From a virus, in the IMG/VR virus record IMGVR_UViG_3300010397_000003, positions 1 through 64,000 of that record: 64,000 bases of DNA, one strand, 5' to 3'. This document shows positions 38,505-47,431 of this stretch, piece by piece (position 1 is the first letter of the stretch; each line of letters begins with the position of its first letter). Below the pieces are notes generated by a model. That model saw nothing but the letters and a program-made list of their open reading frames with translations, did no database searches and was not told where the DNA came from. A program made the position numbers and the translations under genes.

Positions 38505-38541
38505 TGGATTCGGGTGGCGTATAGGTGATATAAGCCGCCTT

Positions 38542-38835
38542 ATGGCGAATTACTTTATTTCTTTCGACCTGTCACCCACCGTCAACGAGAAAGAGCGACC
38601 GCCAATGGCAAAGGTCATCGCGGAAACGTTCCCGCTCAGAAGCTTCCAGTTCCTCAGCAATGGCTGGTTTATTCAAACGGATTGGCCTGCCGAAGATATT
38701 CGGCTATGGCTCTTAGGTGAGATCAGTCCTAGCTGGCGTGGCGTTGTTATTCGCATAACCGATCCGATGTTTGGGCAACCCCGCGATCCGGCTGACCTGC
38801 CCGAGTGGCTCTTGATCGAAAACAAGGATTCCTGA
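38542..38835 (+). CDS. Small Cas2-like/SinR-type ferredoxin-fold protein
   Basis: 97 residues: NYFISFDLSP strand, a helix, FQFLSNGWFIQTDWPAEDIR, then WRGVVIRITDP strand. The order matches small stand-alone Cas2-like (SinR family) proteins. No CRISPR array or cas1 is nearby. Overlaps the convergent gene 38713-39000 by 123 bases. Function unknown. Confidence 0.5.
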   Translation: MANYFISFDLSPTVNEKERPPMAKVIAETFPLRSFQFLSNGWFIQTDWPAEDIRLWLLGEISPSWRGVVIRITDPMFGQPRDPADLPEWLLIENKDS

Positions 38836-39000
38836 TCCGCCTTGAGGCTTGGTGAGCCTTTCGTATTCCTCAAAACCCACACGCGCCATATAAGCGTTAA
38901 CCACTCGCGTGTCATCTAATAGACGACAAGGCTCACCGTTGAAAGAAACCACCGTCCCTTTCGGGATAATAGCTATCTTATCGACATCGTTTCCATCCAC
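38713..39000 (-). CDS. Hypothetical protein, 95 aa, convergent overlap
   Basis: GTG start after GGTGG. Natural sequence in the first ~70 residues (IAIIPKGTVVSFNGEPCRLL, then VNAYMARVGFEEYERL). The last third lies opposite the end of the Cas2-like gene. Unknown. Confidence 0.5.
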   Translation of the reverse strand: MDGNDVDKIAIIPKGTVVSFNGEPCRLLDDTRVVNAYMARVGFEEYERLTKPQGGSGILVFDQEPLGQVSRIAGLPKHRIGYANNNATPARTDLT

Positions 39001-39064
39001 TTGCCACCTTTACTTTCATTCAGGATTTATCGACCTGTCACGCCCTCTGATTGTAGTGGGTATG

Positions 39065-39382
39065 TCATGTATATAATCCCGCCGCTGACTGTTGAGCTTG
39101 CCGTCTGCGAGCTTGAGCGCCGCCTAAGCGTAGACAGGAAACCCGCCAAGAAATAAGCGTTGCGTGAAGTGGGCTTTCCCGCGGAGCGTCTAACGTACCG
39201 CCTGCCCAGCCAATCCAATACATTACCACTACCACAAGAATCGTGATCAGCGCTGGAATAATGACGTACCTGAGAGACTCGGCTATTCCTTTCCGTCTCA
39301 GTAATCTATTCAAACACCAGAGAAGAGTTCCGCCAATCACCAGAAATAGAAGAGCCGAAAGGGCGAGTGCTGGAAATGACAT
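39065..39382 (-). CDS. Two-helix membrane protein
   Basis: Hydrophobic helices at about 3-24 and 40-62 separated by a basic turn (NRLLRRKG); the last ~40 residues are polar and less convincing. Placed at the end of the tail module, so a holin is possible. No good SD. Confidence 0.5.
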   Translation of the reverse strand: MSFPALALSALLFLVIGGTLLWCLNRLLRRKGIAESLRYVIIPALITILVVVVMYWIGWAGGTLDAPRESPLHATLISWRVSCLRLGGAQARRRQAQQSAAGLYT

Positions 39383-39432
39383 GTCCGCATTATCTCAGAC
39401 ATCCAACACGAGCGCACGCCGATTTCGTGATT

Positions 39433-41040
39433 TTATTTCTTCTCAGGGTTTGCCTTCGCCGCCACTCTATAACGCGCATGTCTGCGTAGCCTGTCAATTC
39501 TCTTTTGCTGAACCTCTATTTGAGATTGCATCTTCCTAATCTGCTCTTGCTGTTCCTGCACAGCCTTCACCAACACGGCAGTTAGCTGTTGATACCGAAC
39601 GGCGTGTGGCGAGCCGTCTGACTCCGTGCTGACTAGACGACTATCAACTTTCGCAACGTCCTCAGCCATCAACCCAAGCTGTTCTCCTAAGCCGGTAGGG
39701 TTGTATTTAGGCTTCAGAAAATAGGAGACAGGCTGCAACTTCAATATCGTACTCAGACCAGAAGAGAGCGGACGTTCCTGTTGTTTGAACTTCCGAGACG
39801 AAAGAAGGCAAGTGGTCGTGGTGTCTACGTTGATGATTCCAGTTCCCGTAGTCCAGCATACCGTTCCAGTGGTGGGTGCCGATGAGGTTCCCAAGCCTGG
39901 GAGTGAAACACTGGCCCCGCTAATTACAGGCTGGTTGATCGTGGGAAAGGTATCGTAGACCAGCTTTCCACCGCCGGTTGCGCCTGTACTTGTATTGCCC
40001 TCGAAAGTAGTGTGGCCAGTCGCGCTTAACGTAGTGAACGATCCCGCTAACGGCGTAGTCGTTCCAATGATGATGTTATTGAGTTGATTGCCGCCGCCTG
40101 AGATTGTGCCGCCGAGAGTAAAGGCCGGAAGCGTACCTGCCGATGAAGGTGAACCTAACGCACCGCCATTAGCTACAAACGCTCCTGCCGTGCCTACGTT
40201 GACCGCTAAAGCAGTTGCCACGCCAGTACCTAGCCCTGTAATGCCTCCTACGGGCACAGCAGCGGCGGTAATCGAGGTGTTACAACCAAACCCCGTGTTC
40301 GTTGTCCAGATCAACGCGCTGCCTGCCGTGCTGCACGTGCCTACTGTCAACGCCGTAGGAACGGCCGTACCTGACGTGGCGTTGCCTAGGACGGTGTTTG
40401 TAGCTTGCGTCGCCATCTTCGCAAGGGTGACGGCGTTGTTAGCGATTGCGAGAGCAAGTGACCCCGCGCTGTTAGTCACATCTCCCGTGTGAGCAGGTTC
40501 TTGTGCGGCTTGGAGGGTGCCGGTCAATCCCGTCGTCGGCAATCCAGAGCCGTTGGTGAGAGTAATCGAGGATGGGGTGCCACCTGCCCCGTTGAATAGA
40601 ACTGGAGCGCCGGCAGATCCGATGTTGACACCCAACGCCGTGAGAATGCCCGTTCCGGTCGTTGTGGTAGAACTGGCTTGAGAGCCACCACCGATCATCA
40701 AATTGTTAGAGGTGAGGCTTGCCGCGCTGGTAACACACGTCGCGCAGGCAATCGTGCCCGTGGACGTAATCGTTCCGCCTGTGATTGGCGATGTAGTGGC
40801 GATGGACGTGACCGTGCCGGGGCCTATCCCAAAATCACTCCAAGTGTTAGCCGTGAGACACTGGCGATCTTTATGAGTTGTTAAGTTGTGATAGACATCG
40901 CCGGGAGCGCAGCTTGTTGGTTCAGAAGTAAGACGGCGAAAGCGAGACGCGGTTTGACTAACCGGGCCTGGCCCCGGCTGCGCCGATACGCTCACAGCTA
41001 AAGCCAACAAAAAAAGAGTAATGAGAATTAGACGTTTCAT
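39433..41040 (-). CDS. Tail fibre with signal-peptide-like start and endosialidase chaperone end
   Basis: 535 residues. MKRLILITLFLLALAVSVSA is a typical Sec signal; the middle is Gly/Thr/Ser-rich repeats (TGTVTSI, TGGTITSTGTIA) of fibre type; the last ~110 residues are a Peptidase_S74 domain: SSRKFKQQERPL, LKLQPVSYFL, LGLMAEDVAKV, YQQLTAVLVKAVQEQQEQI. The C-terminal chaperone trimerises the fibre and cleaves itself off. The signal peptide is odd for a virion protein. Confidence 0.75.
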   Translation of the reverse strand: MKRLILITLFLLALAVSVSAQPGPGPVSQTASRFRRLTSEPTSCAPGDVYHNLTTHKDRQCLTANTWSDFGIGPGTVTSIATTSPITGGTITSTGTIACATCVTSAASLTSNNLMIGGGSQASSTTTTGTGILTALGVNIGSAGAPVLFNGAGGTPSSITLTNGSGLPTTGLTGTLQAAQEPAHTGDVTNSAGSLALAIANNAVTLAKMATQATNTVLGNATSGTAVPTALTVGTCSTAGSALIWTTNTGFGCNTSITAAAVPVGGITGLGTGVATALAVNVGTAGAFVANGGALGSPSSAGTLPAFTLGGTISGGGNQLNNIIIGTTTPLAGSFTTLSATGHTTFEGNTSTGATGGGKLVYDTFPTINQPVISGASVSLPGLGTSSAPTTGTVCWTTGTGIINVDTTTTCLLSSRKFKQQERPLSSGLSTILKLQPVSYFLKPKYNPTGLGEQLGLMAEDVAKVDSRLVSTESDGSPHAVRYQQLTAVLVKAVQEQQEQIRKMQSQIEVQQKRIDRLRRHARYRVAAKANPEKK

Positions 41041-41053
41041 TTATGGTTCACCT

Positions 41054-43612
41054 CTATTGTGCCGCGGGCTGGATCATCTGAAAGTTCGTGCCATCGTAAA
41101 CAGCCACCACTACACTACCCGCTTTAATGAAGTTATCAGGAGGATCAGTCGCAACGCCGCGCTTCAAAGCCTTTGCGCCAAGTCCGTTGATATTGACTGA
41201 GCAAGCTCCAGTGTTTGCTGTATTGGCCGTGAAAACAATAGTCATGCCCGTTACGTACGCAGTTACCGAGGAAAGCGTGATTGCGTAGGCGTCAGTTGAA
41301 CCTGCATCTGCCCCGAAGTTTACCGCGCCGCTGTAGGTGACGTTTCCTCCTGTCGCAATCCGCATCCGCTCGATGTTGGCTGTCTGGAAGGTCAATGGCG
41401 CGGCGGCCACTTGGTTGATGACCAAAGCTACATTGTTCTGAGCTTGCCACTGAACTACCTGCCCCGCCGCGATTGATTGCGTTATGAAATCACTAGTGGC
41501 CGCGTCAGACACTAACTGTAGTCGAGTTTCGGCGCTCGCTCCCGCGTTGGGATTCTGAACGCGTAGTTGTCCCGACCCGTCAGTGTTTTTGTAAACATGT
41601 AGAGCGGTAGACGGGGACGTGTTACCCGGTATGCCAATGCCATAAGGAATTGATTTTGCGCTATAAGTTGCGCTGCTTGGCCCGGCGTAATTTGCGGTAT
41701 CAAACTCGCCAGCGACCATAATGTACTGGCTCATGTCAAAAGTAGAACCATGCTGCCAGAAGCAATTAGTCATCGTAACGATGTCTGCTTGTGCCCCACC
41801 TACAGGTGTCATGCGTATGCAAACATCACTTCCTGCCGTGGCGGATTGAGCAGCAACTATTGATGTGTAATTGACTTGGTAAACACCCCGAACATCATAG
41901 CCGTTGCTGTCCGAGCCAACTTCGCAATTCTTAAAGCTAACATCAATACCGCCTGTTTGGATGATTGAGAACCCGAACCCTGTACTTGGTTGCGTAAGCC
42001 CCGCATCCGCGTTCGCGCTTTGCTCATAGCGGACGTTTTCAAATGACAATCCCTGGGAGGGTACGTTGGGCGATACTCGCGTATCGTTCATTCGGAAACC
42101 GCCCACGCCCGCTGCCCAAGATTGGTAGCCTGTAAAAGAAACATTATCCAGTCCGATACCGTCGTCTACGTGGACGCAGTAATTCTTCCATCCAATTAGA
42201 TATAGATCGTTGAAGTTCACCTGATCGAGGTCTTCGTTATCAGTTCGCGCAGTATTAGGATTGGCTGAAACAACAACGGGGCGATCCGCCCAAGACCGAA
42301 TGTTGTCGAAAGCGGTCAGGTCGCGACCGCGAGTGTGAATTCCGATACTCGTACCGTTTACGTCGTGCCACATTGGAGCAGTAGCGCCGCCCCCCGTCAC
42401 CGTAATGTTAGGGCCGGTGATTACTACGTCGTCAAAGATGCACCCGTTAGTTAGGTCGGAATAATCTATTGCCGTTTTTGTAAAAGTCGAGTCATTAGAG
42501 GTGAGCGTAATCCCCTTCAAAGTAAACTGAGGAACTTGAGAAGCGCCTGCGGATATGCGTAGGCACGTAGAGTTACCTGTGGGCGCAAACCGAATAGACG
42601 TTTTACCGGAACCCGCGCCTAGAAGCGCGATATATCCACGACTAACCAACACTTCACTTATGGTCTTGTACGTGCCAACGCCAAATAAAACCCTACCACC
42701 AGTCAAGGGAACGGTAGCTACAGCCTGCTTAATTGGATTTGTACTATCGGCTGCCCCTGTACGATCAGCACCAAACCATCCTGCCGGAATATCGCCATTC
42801 TGAGTTAGTGCGACAGTTCCCGTACCCGCAGCATCAAATAATTGCTGGTAAGGATCGGCCTCGATCAGCCCATTGAAGGTGAGCGTATTAGTCCCTCGCG
42901 TGATCACTCCATTAAGAAACATCACCCGTGCTGCGTTTAGCGTAGTGTTGCCTGAAAGCGTGAAGTTCTTATCAATTACCAGCGTCCCGCTCACCGCCGC
43001 CGCGTCAGCTAAAGCCAATGACGAATACTGAGACGCATAGAAGAGTCCAGTAGTCGAGGCTGGTACGCGAGGATCGTTGTCTCCTAACGCAATCGGATCG
43101 ACTACGTTGGCCGCCGGCACACTGAGTCTTACCCATCCTGCAATTACTGAAGTTGCAAACCTTAGAACCCCGATGACCGTGTTGATGTATTGCTGTATCC
43201 ACTGGTCGAGTCTGGTAATTGCATCGCTTTCAAAAAGCGTCTGTCCGGCATTGAGAAGTTTTAATGCCCCAAAGGTGATCGTTGGATTTGCAGACGGAAT
43301 GAACCCTTCAAAGATCACATTACGCGGACTCCCAGACTGATCCCAGAGTTGCCACGTCTCTCTGACGTTTGAACCTGTTTGGGGATTGTCAGTTGGAGTT
43401 GCGGGGAAGCTAGGGACGGTGACCGTGTTTCCTGATAGCGTGCAGGCTATTTCATCAAAGAAACTCGTTGAACTATTTTGGCTTCCTTCTGCATGAAACA
43501 CACCATCTACGTCAGTCCAATCCTGATCGTAGTATCGGCGGAGCTTGCAAGTGGTTCCAAGGAAATTACAATCCGGCAATTGGAACTCGGAGATTGTAAT
43601 GGTCGTCGGCAT
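41054..43612 (-). CDS. Tailspike, pectate-lyase-like beta helix
   Basis: 852 residues. N-terminal virion-binding part (~1-270), then the spike start AGWFGADRTGAADSTNPIKQ and a parallel beta-helix region with AVATVPLTGGRVLFGVGTYK, extending to about 640; C-terminal trimerisation-like part. Tailspikes of this type cleave surface polysaccharide and set host range. No catalytic residues can be assigned by eye. Confidence 0.75.
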   Translation of the reverse strand: MPTTITISEFQLPDCNFLGTTCKLRRYYDQDWTDVDGVFHAEGSQNSSTSFFDEIACTLSGNTVTVPSFPATPTDNPQTGSNVRETWQLWDQSGSPRNVIFEGFIPSANPTITFGALKLLNAGQTLFESDAITRLDQWIQQYINTVIGVLRFATSVIAGWVRLSVPAANVVDPIALGDNDPRVPASTTGLFYASQYSSLALADAAAVSGTLVIDKNFTLSGNTTLNAARVMFLNGVITRGTNTLTFNGLIEADPYQQLFDAAGTGTVALTQNGDIPAGWFGADRTGAADSTNPIKQAVATVPLTGGRVLFGVGTYKTISEVLVSRGYIALLGAGSGKTSIRFAPTGNSTCLRISAGASQVPQFTLKGITLTSNDSTFTKTAIDYSDLTNGCIFDDVVITGPNITVTGGGATAPMWHDVNGTSIGIHTRGRDLTAFDNIRSWADRPVVVSANPNTARTDNEDLDQVNFNDLYLIGWKNYCVHVDDGIGLDNVSFTGYQSWAAGVGGFRMNDTRVSPNVPSQGLSFENVRYEQSANADAGLTQPSTGFGFSIIQTGGIDVSFKNCEVGSDSNGYDVRGVYQVNYTSIVAAQSATAGSDVCIRMTPVGGAQADIVTMTNCFWQHGSTFDMSQYIMVAGEFDTANYAGPSSATYSAKSIPYGIGIPGNTSPSTALHVYKNTDGSGQLRVQNPNAGASAETRLQLVSDAATSDFITQSIAAGQVVQWQAQNNVALVINQVAAAPLTFQTANIERMRIATGGNVTYSGAVNFGADAGSTDAYAITLSSVTAYVTGMTIVFTANTANTGACSVNINGLGAKALKRGVATDPPDNFIKAGSVVVAVYDGTNFQMIQPAAQ

Positions 43613-44002
43613 TTAGATTCCAAGGGTGATGATTTCAATGTCCTGACCCGCAGCGCTATAGATGTACACCGTGTTGTCGTCTACGGGGCCACGGAAGTAG
43701 TCAGCGAGACTATATGGCTGCTCCGCGACAGCTTTAGAGCCGCGATACAGCACTGGAGGTCCGGCAGCCGATGCGCTGCTCACAAACGCGTCGTGACCTA
43801 CATAAACATCATCGGTTTGAGGGATCAAGCTTCCGCTAGACGACATGAATGAGTCGGCAGACTGTTGCGTGGTCGCCACGTTATTGCTGTCCATAACGAA
43901 GCCCCAGCCGAGTAGCCGCTTGAGCGCAGCAAGGGTCACGGCCCCGCCGGGATGTGCAACAGTAGCCGAAAAGAAATTACGTTTTTGGATCGTAGCTCCC
44001 AT
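43613..44002 (-). CDS. Virion-associated protein, 129 aa
   Basis: Beta-rich protein with VYVGHDAFVSSASAAGPPVL and a C-terminal DDNTVYIYSAAGQDIEI, like small tail adaptor proteins. Location between spike and glycan genes supports a structural role. Confidence 0.5.
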   Translation of the reverse strand: MGATIQKRNFFSATVAHPGGAVTLAALKRLLGWGFVMDSNNVATTQQSADSFMSSSGSLIPQTDDVYVGHDAFVSSASAAGPPVLYRGSKAVAEQPYSLADYFRGPVDDNTVYIYSAAGQDIEIITLGI

Positions 44003-44063
44003 AACCCACCTCCAGAAAAGAAGGGGCAGCGCCCTATGGCTGAGACGCCACCCCGCAGGAAAC

Positions 44064-44579
44064 TTAAACTGGCAAAAGATGTGACTCCATCAACTCGCTA
44101 CGCATTGGCTCGGCATAAACGTCAAAATTCATCGCTGACCGTAATCGCGCCGGTTCACCTCTGACAACTGCGCCATCAGGAACATCTTTTGTAACAACCG
44201 ATCCGGCTCCAATCATTGCAGCCTTTCCAATAGTTACGCCTGGCAGAATGACGCTTCCCGCGCCAATGGAACATCCGTCCATCAATCGAGGTGGCTGCGC
44301 AAGGTACTCACTATTGCCCGCCCAAGGCCGCTTATCGTCGCAAAACATCACATGGGGAGCGATGAATACGCGCCTTCCGACTTGCGAGTTTGGAGGCAAA
44401 AACACAAATGCCCCTATTCGCGATCCATCGCCAATCACTGTTCCTTGCCCGACTTCAGCGTGAGAGCCTATCGAGCAGTTTTTGCCGACCTTGACGTTTT
44501 GGAGGACAACCGCGAAGTGCCAGACTTGCGCGCCTTCGCCGATTTCCGCGGTCTCGTCAATAAAGTTGGTTGGTTGCAT
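44064..44579 (-). CDS. Left-handed beta-helix acetyltransferase (WbpD/WlbB-like)
   Basis: 171 residues of hexapeptide repeats: IDETAEIGEGAQVWHF, VKVGKNCSIGSHAEV, GTVIGDGSRIGAFV, ILPGVTIGKAAMIGAGS. The pattern matches UDP-2-acetamido-3-amino-glucuronate N-acetyltransferases of O-antigen pathways. It probably modifies a sugar of host surface glycan. It overlaps the glycosyltransferase by 112 bases. Confidence 0.75.
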   Translation of the reverse strand: MQPTNFIDETAEIGEGAQVWHFAVVLQNVKVGKNCSIGSHAEVGQGTVIGDGSRIGAFVFLPPNSQVGRRVFIAPHVMFCDDKRPWAGNSEYLAQPPRLMDGCSIGAGSVILPGVTIGKAAMIGAGSVVTKDVPDGAVVRGEPARLRSAMNFDVYAEPMRSELMESHLLPV

Positions 44580-45547
44580 ATTCCCTCGTAGATATTGCGC
44601 ATCGCCAGCGCGGTTTCCGAAATATCAGGAACCTCTTGCTTGTCCTTTCGCGGCCCCACCTGTCCTTTCAAAACCGCAATCAGATCGGCGGCGGTCTGCC
44701 GTTGATCCCCTTCCGTTACCCAGAAGTCCGCATAGGGATTACCTGGATAGGAAATAACCCTGCATCCAGATGCGGAGGCTTCTAAGCACAGTCGATTAAA
44801 ATCCCCGTAACGCACGTGAGAAAACTGGTAGTCAACTGACTTAAAGACGTTTCGGAGTTCAACGTGTGGAAACGTGAAGGATGAAATGTGAGCACCAAAA
44901 CTCGCCCCGTTTCGGTTCACTAATGGAAAGAACCACCGATGCTTATCGTTGGGAAGATAGTTCACGTGGAGACTGGCGCTGGGGATTTCCTTATAGACCC
45001 ACGGCCACATGAGAAGTAAATCCAAGGGCCATTTGATCTGATGGCAATTCTCGGCGGAAAGCACCGAAGGATTCCCGGCCCACTTTCCGGCACTCTGACC
45101 CTCCGCCCAGAACTTGCGATTGATCCCAAGGGGAACCAAGTGGACTTTCGTGCCTTTGTCTACCATTGTTTCCATGATTGCTTGATGCCGTGGCCAGAAC
45201 GTAACCCTGGCGTCAGCATTTTGCATCCAGTATTGAAAAAGCATCCACCCATCGCCATGCCCGTATCCGGTCTTTATCGACTCGACTGCCGAGTAGAAAA
45301 TGTGCTCTGGCGTTCCGTGACACGGGAAAACGAGCTTTAGCGGCCGCGTTAATCGCGCCCTCATCTCGTTCGGGAAATGCGTGTGGGCCACATGCACGTC
45401 CGCGTCTGCCCACTCGTCCCACTCAACTGACCCTTGGATGTCAACTAAATGCGAGTCGAGTCCGATGGCCTGCTCCGCCGCCGAAATAGACCCCGCTACG
45501 TTGTACATCCCCGAATTGGGGTACGCGACCCAATGACAGATTTTCAT
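44468..45547 (-). CDS. Glycosyltransferase (GT4-like)
   Basis: 359 residues. GMYNVAGSISAAEQAIGLDS at the N-terminus and YGDFNRLCLEASASGCRVIS with a late E-x7-E pattern fit GT-B (GT4) transferases. The last ~40 residues are a Lys/Ser-rich extension overlapping the next gene and may be non-essential. Forms a surface-glycan pair with the acetyltransferase; a serotype-conversion cargo is the simplest reading. Confidence 0.7.
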   Translation of the reverse strand: MKICHWVAYPNSGMYNVAGSISAAEQAIGLDSHLVDIQGSVEWDEWADADVHVAHTHFPNEMRARLTRPLKLVFPCHGTPEHIFYSAVESIKTGYGHGDGWMLFQYWMQNADARVTFWPRHQAIMETMVDKGTKVHLVPLGINRKFWAEGQSAGKWAGNPSVLSAENCHQIKWPLDLLLMWPWVYKEIPSASLHVNYLPNDKHRWFFPLVNRNGASFGAHISSFTFPHVELRNVFKSVDYQFSHVRYGDFNRLCLEASASGCRVISYPGNPYADFWVTEGDQRQTAADLIAVLKGQVGPRKDKQEVPDISETALAMRNIYEGICNQPTLLTRPRKSAKARKSGTSRLSSKTSRSAKTAR

Positions 45548-46011
45548 TAGGCCGAAATTGCGGCGCTTGTCGCGAACGACAGCAACGTACTCTGCGATGT
45601 GTTCTGGCTGTCCGCTGTGGACTTGTTTTTTGAAGCCACGGTAACAGCCGACTCGCCCTTGCTGTCAGCAACAGACGTAGCCGTGGTGCCAGTGCCGCTA
45701 TCGACAACTGCCGACACGATCGTCCATTTGTTATTGAACGCTCGCGCTTCAGCCATCTGTCCCGGCAGCATCACGGTTAGTCCTTCGATGCTGTCAGCGG
45801 AGTTGGCCGCGTAAGTGGCGTTTCCCGCCGAGCTGCTACTGTTGCCGATGATCTTGCGTCGATGATCAGCATCCAGAGTGGAAATGGCCGGAAAAGTTAT
45901 AGTCTTCCCTGTCGCAATCAGCGGAATGATCAGGTCGTCATTCTTGTCAATCGTGTAAGTGTTTGTCGGCCGTGCTTCCTGTTGGTAGTCGGTCCCAATG
46001 CGCGTTCCCAT
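45547..46011 (-). CDS. Virion protein, 154 aa
   Basis: GGAGAAAACAAACT precedes ATG 46011. Beta-rich Thr/Ser-rich sequence (TYTIDKNDDLIIPLIATG, NNKWTIVSAVVDSG), typical of tail-associated or head-decoration proteins. It shares one base with the glycosyltransferase start. Confidence 0.55.
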   Translation of the reverse strand: MGTRIGTDYQQEARPTNTYTIDKNDDLIIPLIATGKTITFPAISTLDADHRRKIIGNSSSSAGNATYAANSADSIEGLTVMLPGQMAEARAFNNKWTIVSAVVDSGTGTTATSVADSKGESAVTVASKNKSTADSQNTSQSTLLSFATSAAISA

Positions 46012-46031
46012 AGTTTGTTTTCTCCTTCGCG

Positions 46032-46511
46032 TTATGCGCTCATCGGCGCAGCCCCAGCGGCAGCAGATAAGACCTGTGGCCCCCAAGGCTGAGTTTGTGT
46101 AATTGTTCCTGAACTTGTCCCGGTAGTCGTTCCGCCTGTTTGGGTCAACTGTGGCTGAGACATTCCGGCCACTGTTACATCGCGGGAATAGCCAAGCCTG
46201 TTGGCGTCATACTGTCCGCCTCGATAGGCTTCAGCTTCCTGTTGTCCTAATCGTTCCTCACCTGAGCGAATAATTGCGTCTCTTACTTCGGGGCTGTAAT
46301 TTGCTCCCAGAGGGTTGTTGAACCCGGATTTGAGTTGACTGCGAAGTTGTCCATATTGAGCGTGAAGCCCCGGATCGACCTCAAACTTAGCGCCCGACAG
46401 CTTTGCTAATGCAGGAGTAGTCGGCGGCGTCTGATAGCCATAAGTCGCCGTGGTCGCTCCCGATTGGGTTGACTCTTGTTTCTGTTTCGAGCTGGAAATT
46501 CCCGTGGCTGT
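46032..46511 (-). CDS. Virion protein ORF lacking a canonical start
   Basis: An open frame of 159 codons with convincing protein content (AKFEVDPGLHAQYGQLRSQL, NPLGANYSPEVRDAIIRSG, QYDANRLGYSRDVTV) ending in APMSA. It opens right after a TGA; the first Met is near the end. AGGTG lies seven bases before an ACG and 13 before an ATT. A competing GTG frame of 42 codons starts at the same place. Either a rare start codon or an upstream frameshift. Confidence 0.6.
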   Translation of the reverse strand, partial: TATGISSSKQKQESTQSGATTATYGYQTPPTTPALAKLSGAKFEVDPGLHAQYGQLRSQLKSGFNNPLGANYSPEVRDAIIRSGEERLGQQEAEAYRGGQYDANRLGYSRDVTVAGMSQPQLTQTGGTTTGTSSGTITQTQPWGPQVLSAAAGAAPMSA

Positions 46512-46574
46512 TCACCTGCAAGACAGAATGACTACCTCGCAGAGCAGGGTACTGGATATGCAGGGTTTAAGTTT

Positions 46575-47018
46575 TCAGGCCACGTAGCGAAGCCACGTAT
46601 GGGGGGAGTTATTGAAGGTAAGTTCTTTGTCGAGGGTATAGCCACAGTCTTCAAGAAACGCCTTTAGCGCTCTGTTTCGCGCCACGATGATAGCTGAGAC
46701 CTCAACGGCCCCATTCTGAATTAACCAAGTCGTCAGTTGGACTCCTCCCGCAACAAGATATTCTCGCGGAGCCTCACGTTTAGCCGTGAAGTGCATGTCG
46801 TAATAGTGAGGGGCATATTCTTTAACCATGTACGCTGCTAAAAACTCTCCATTGAATAATCCCATGACAACCCGATCTGGATTCGGCTCAACAAATTCTT
46901 CAAAGGGCATCTGCCCTCCACTAGCACGTTTAGAACGCATCGTGCGCCAGTTGTGGGCTTCGCGGAATAGATCAAAGTCTTGATCGGGACTGAGATGTCG
47001 GAGTTCGAGCTTGCTCAT
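46575..47018 (-). CDS. GNAT-like phage protein, 147 aa
   Basis: ATGA overlap with the upstream gene fixes the start. Features of a GNAT fold: MGLFNGEFLAAYMVKEY strand pair, then VEVSAIIVARNRALKAFLED and a C-terminal strand. The acetyl-CoA loop is not clear. Tail-linked phages often carry such proteins; role unknown. Confidence 0.55.
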   Translation of the reverse strand: MSKLELRHLSPDQDFDLFREAHNWRTMRSKRASGGQMPFEEFVEPNPDRVVMGLFNGEFLAAYMVKEYAPHYYDMHFTAKREAPREYLVAGGVQLTTWLIQNGAVEVSAIIVARNRALKAFLEDCGYTLDKELTFNNSPHTWLRYVA

Positions 47019-47431
47019 CCGATCTGTAACCAAACCGCAGCGCCAACAGCCACAGATACGGCCATCCAGTACGATGGAGTGACAGTGTTAAGCCAAACTG
47101 ATCCTGTCGCGTATCCCTGAGAACTATCATCACCTACCGCCGGATCGACTACCGCCGTGAGGTTGCTTTTCTTAGTGGATATCGGGTCAATCCCAGAAAG
47201 GTTGAATGAGATCGTTCCCGCTCCCTGGGTAAATGTCACCGTGACGCCGGCGGGCACAGTGCCCGATTGCAACGTAACCGGCCCTCCAAGTCCGTTCAGC
47301 GAGGCAACAAAGGCAGTAGACGGTAATTCCCCTGATCCCGGACTGGTGGATGGCCCAACCTGCCTTGCTTGGATGATCGCAATGTCAGGGTTTATTTCTG
47401 GCGGCCCATCGCCGCCCAGCTCGTTGTTCAT
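47015..47431 (-). CDS. Tail-associated protein, 138 aa
   Basis: Pro/Ser-rich N-terminus, then a beta-rich domain (VTLQSGTVPAGVTVTFTQGA) ending in a hydrophobic strand. Probably structural by location and composition. Confidence 0.5.
   Translation of the reverse strand: MNNELGGDGPPEINPDIAIIQARQVGPSTSPGSGELPSTAFVASLNGLGGPVTLQSGTVPAGVTVTFTQGAGTISFNLSGIDPISTKKSNLTAVVDPAVGDDSSQGYATGSVWLNTVTPSYWMAVSVAVGAAVWLQIG

Noticed and set aside
38542-38835. CRISPR adaptation locus based on the Cas2-like protein
   Set aside because: No cas1, leader or direct-repeat array anywhere in the window.
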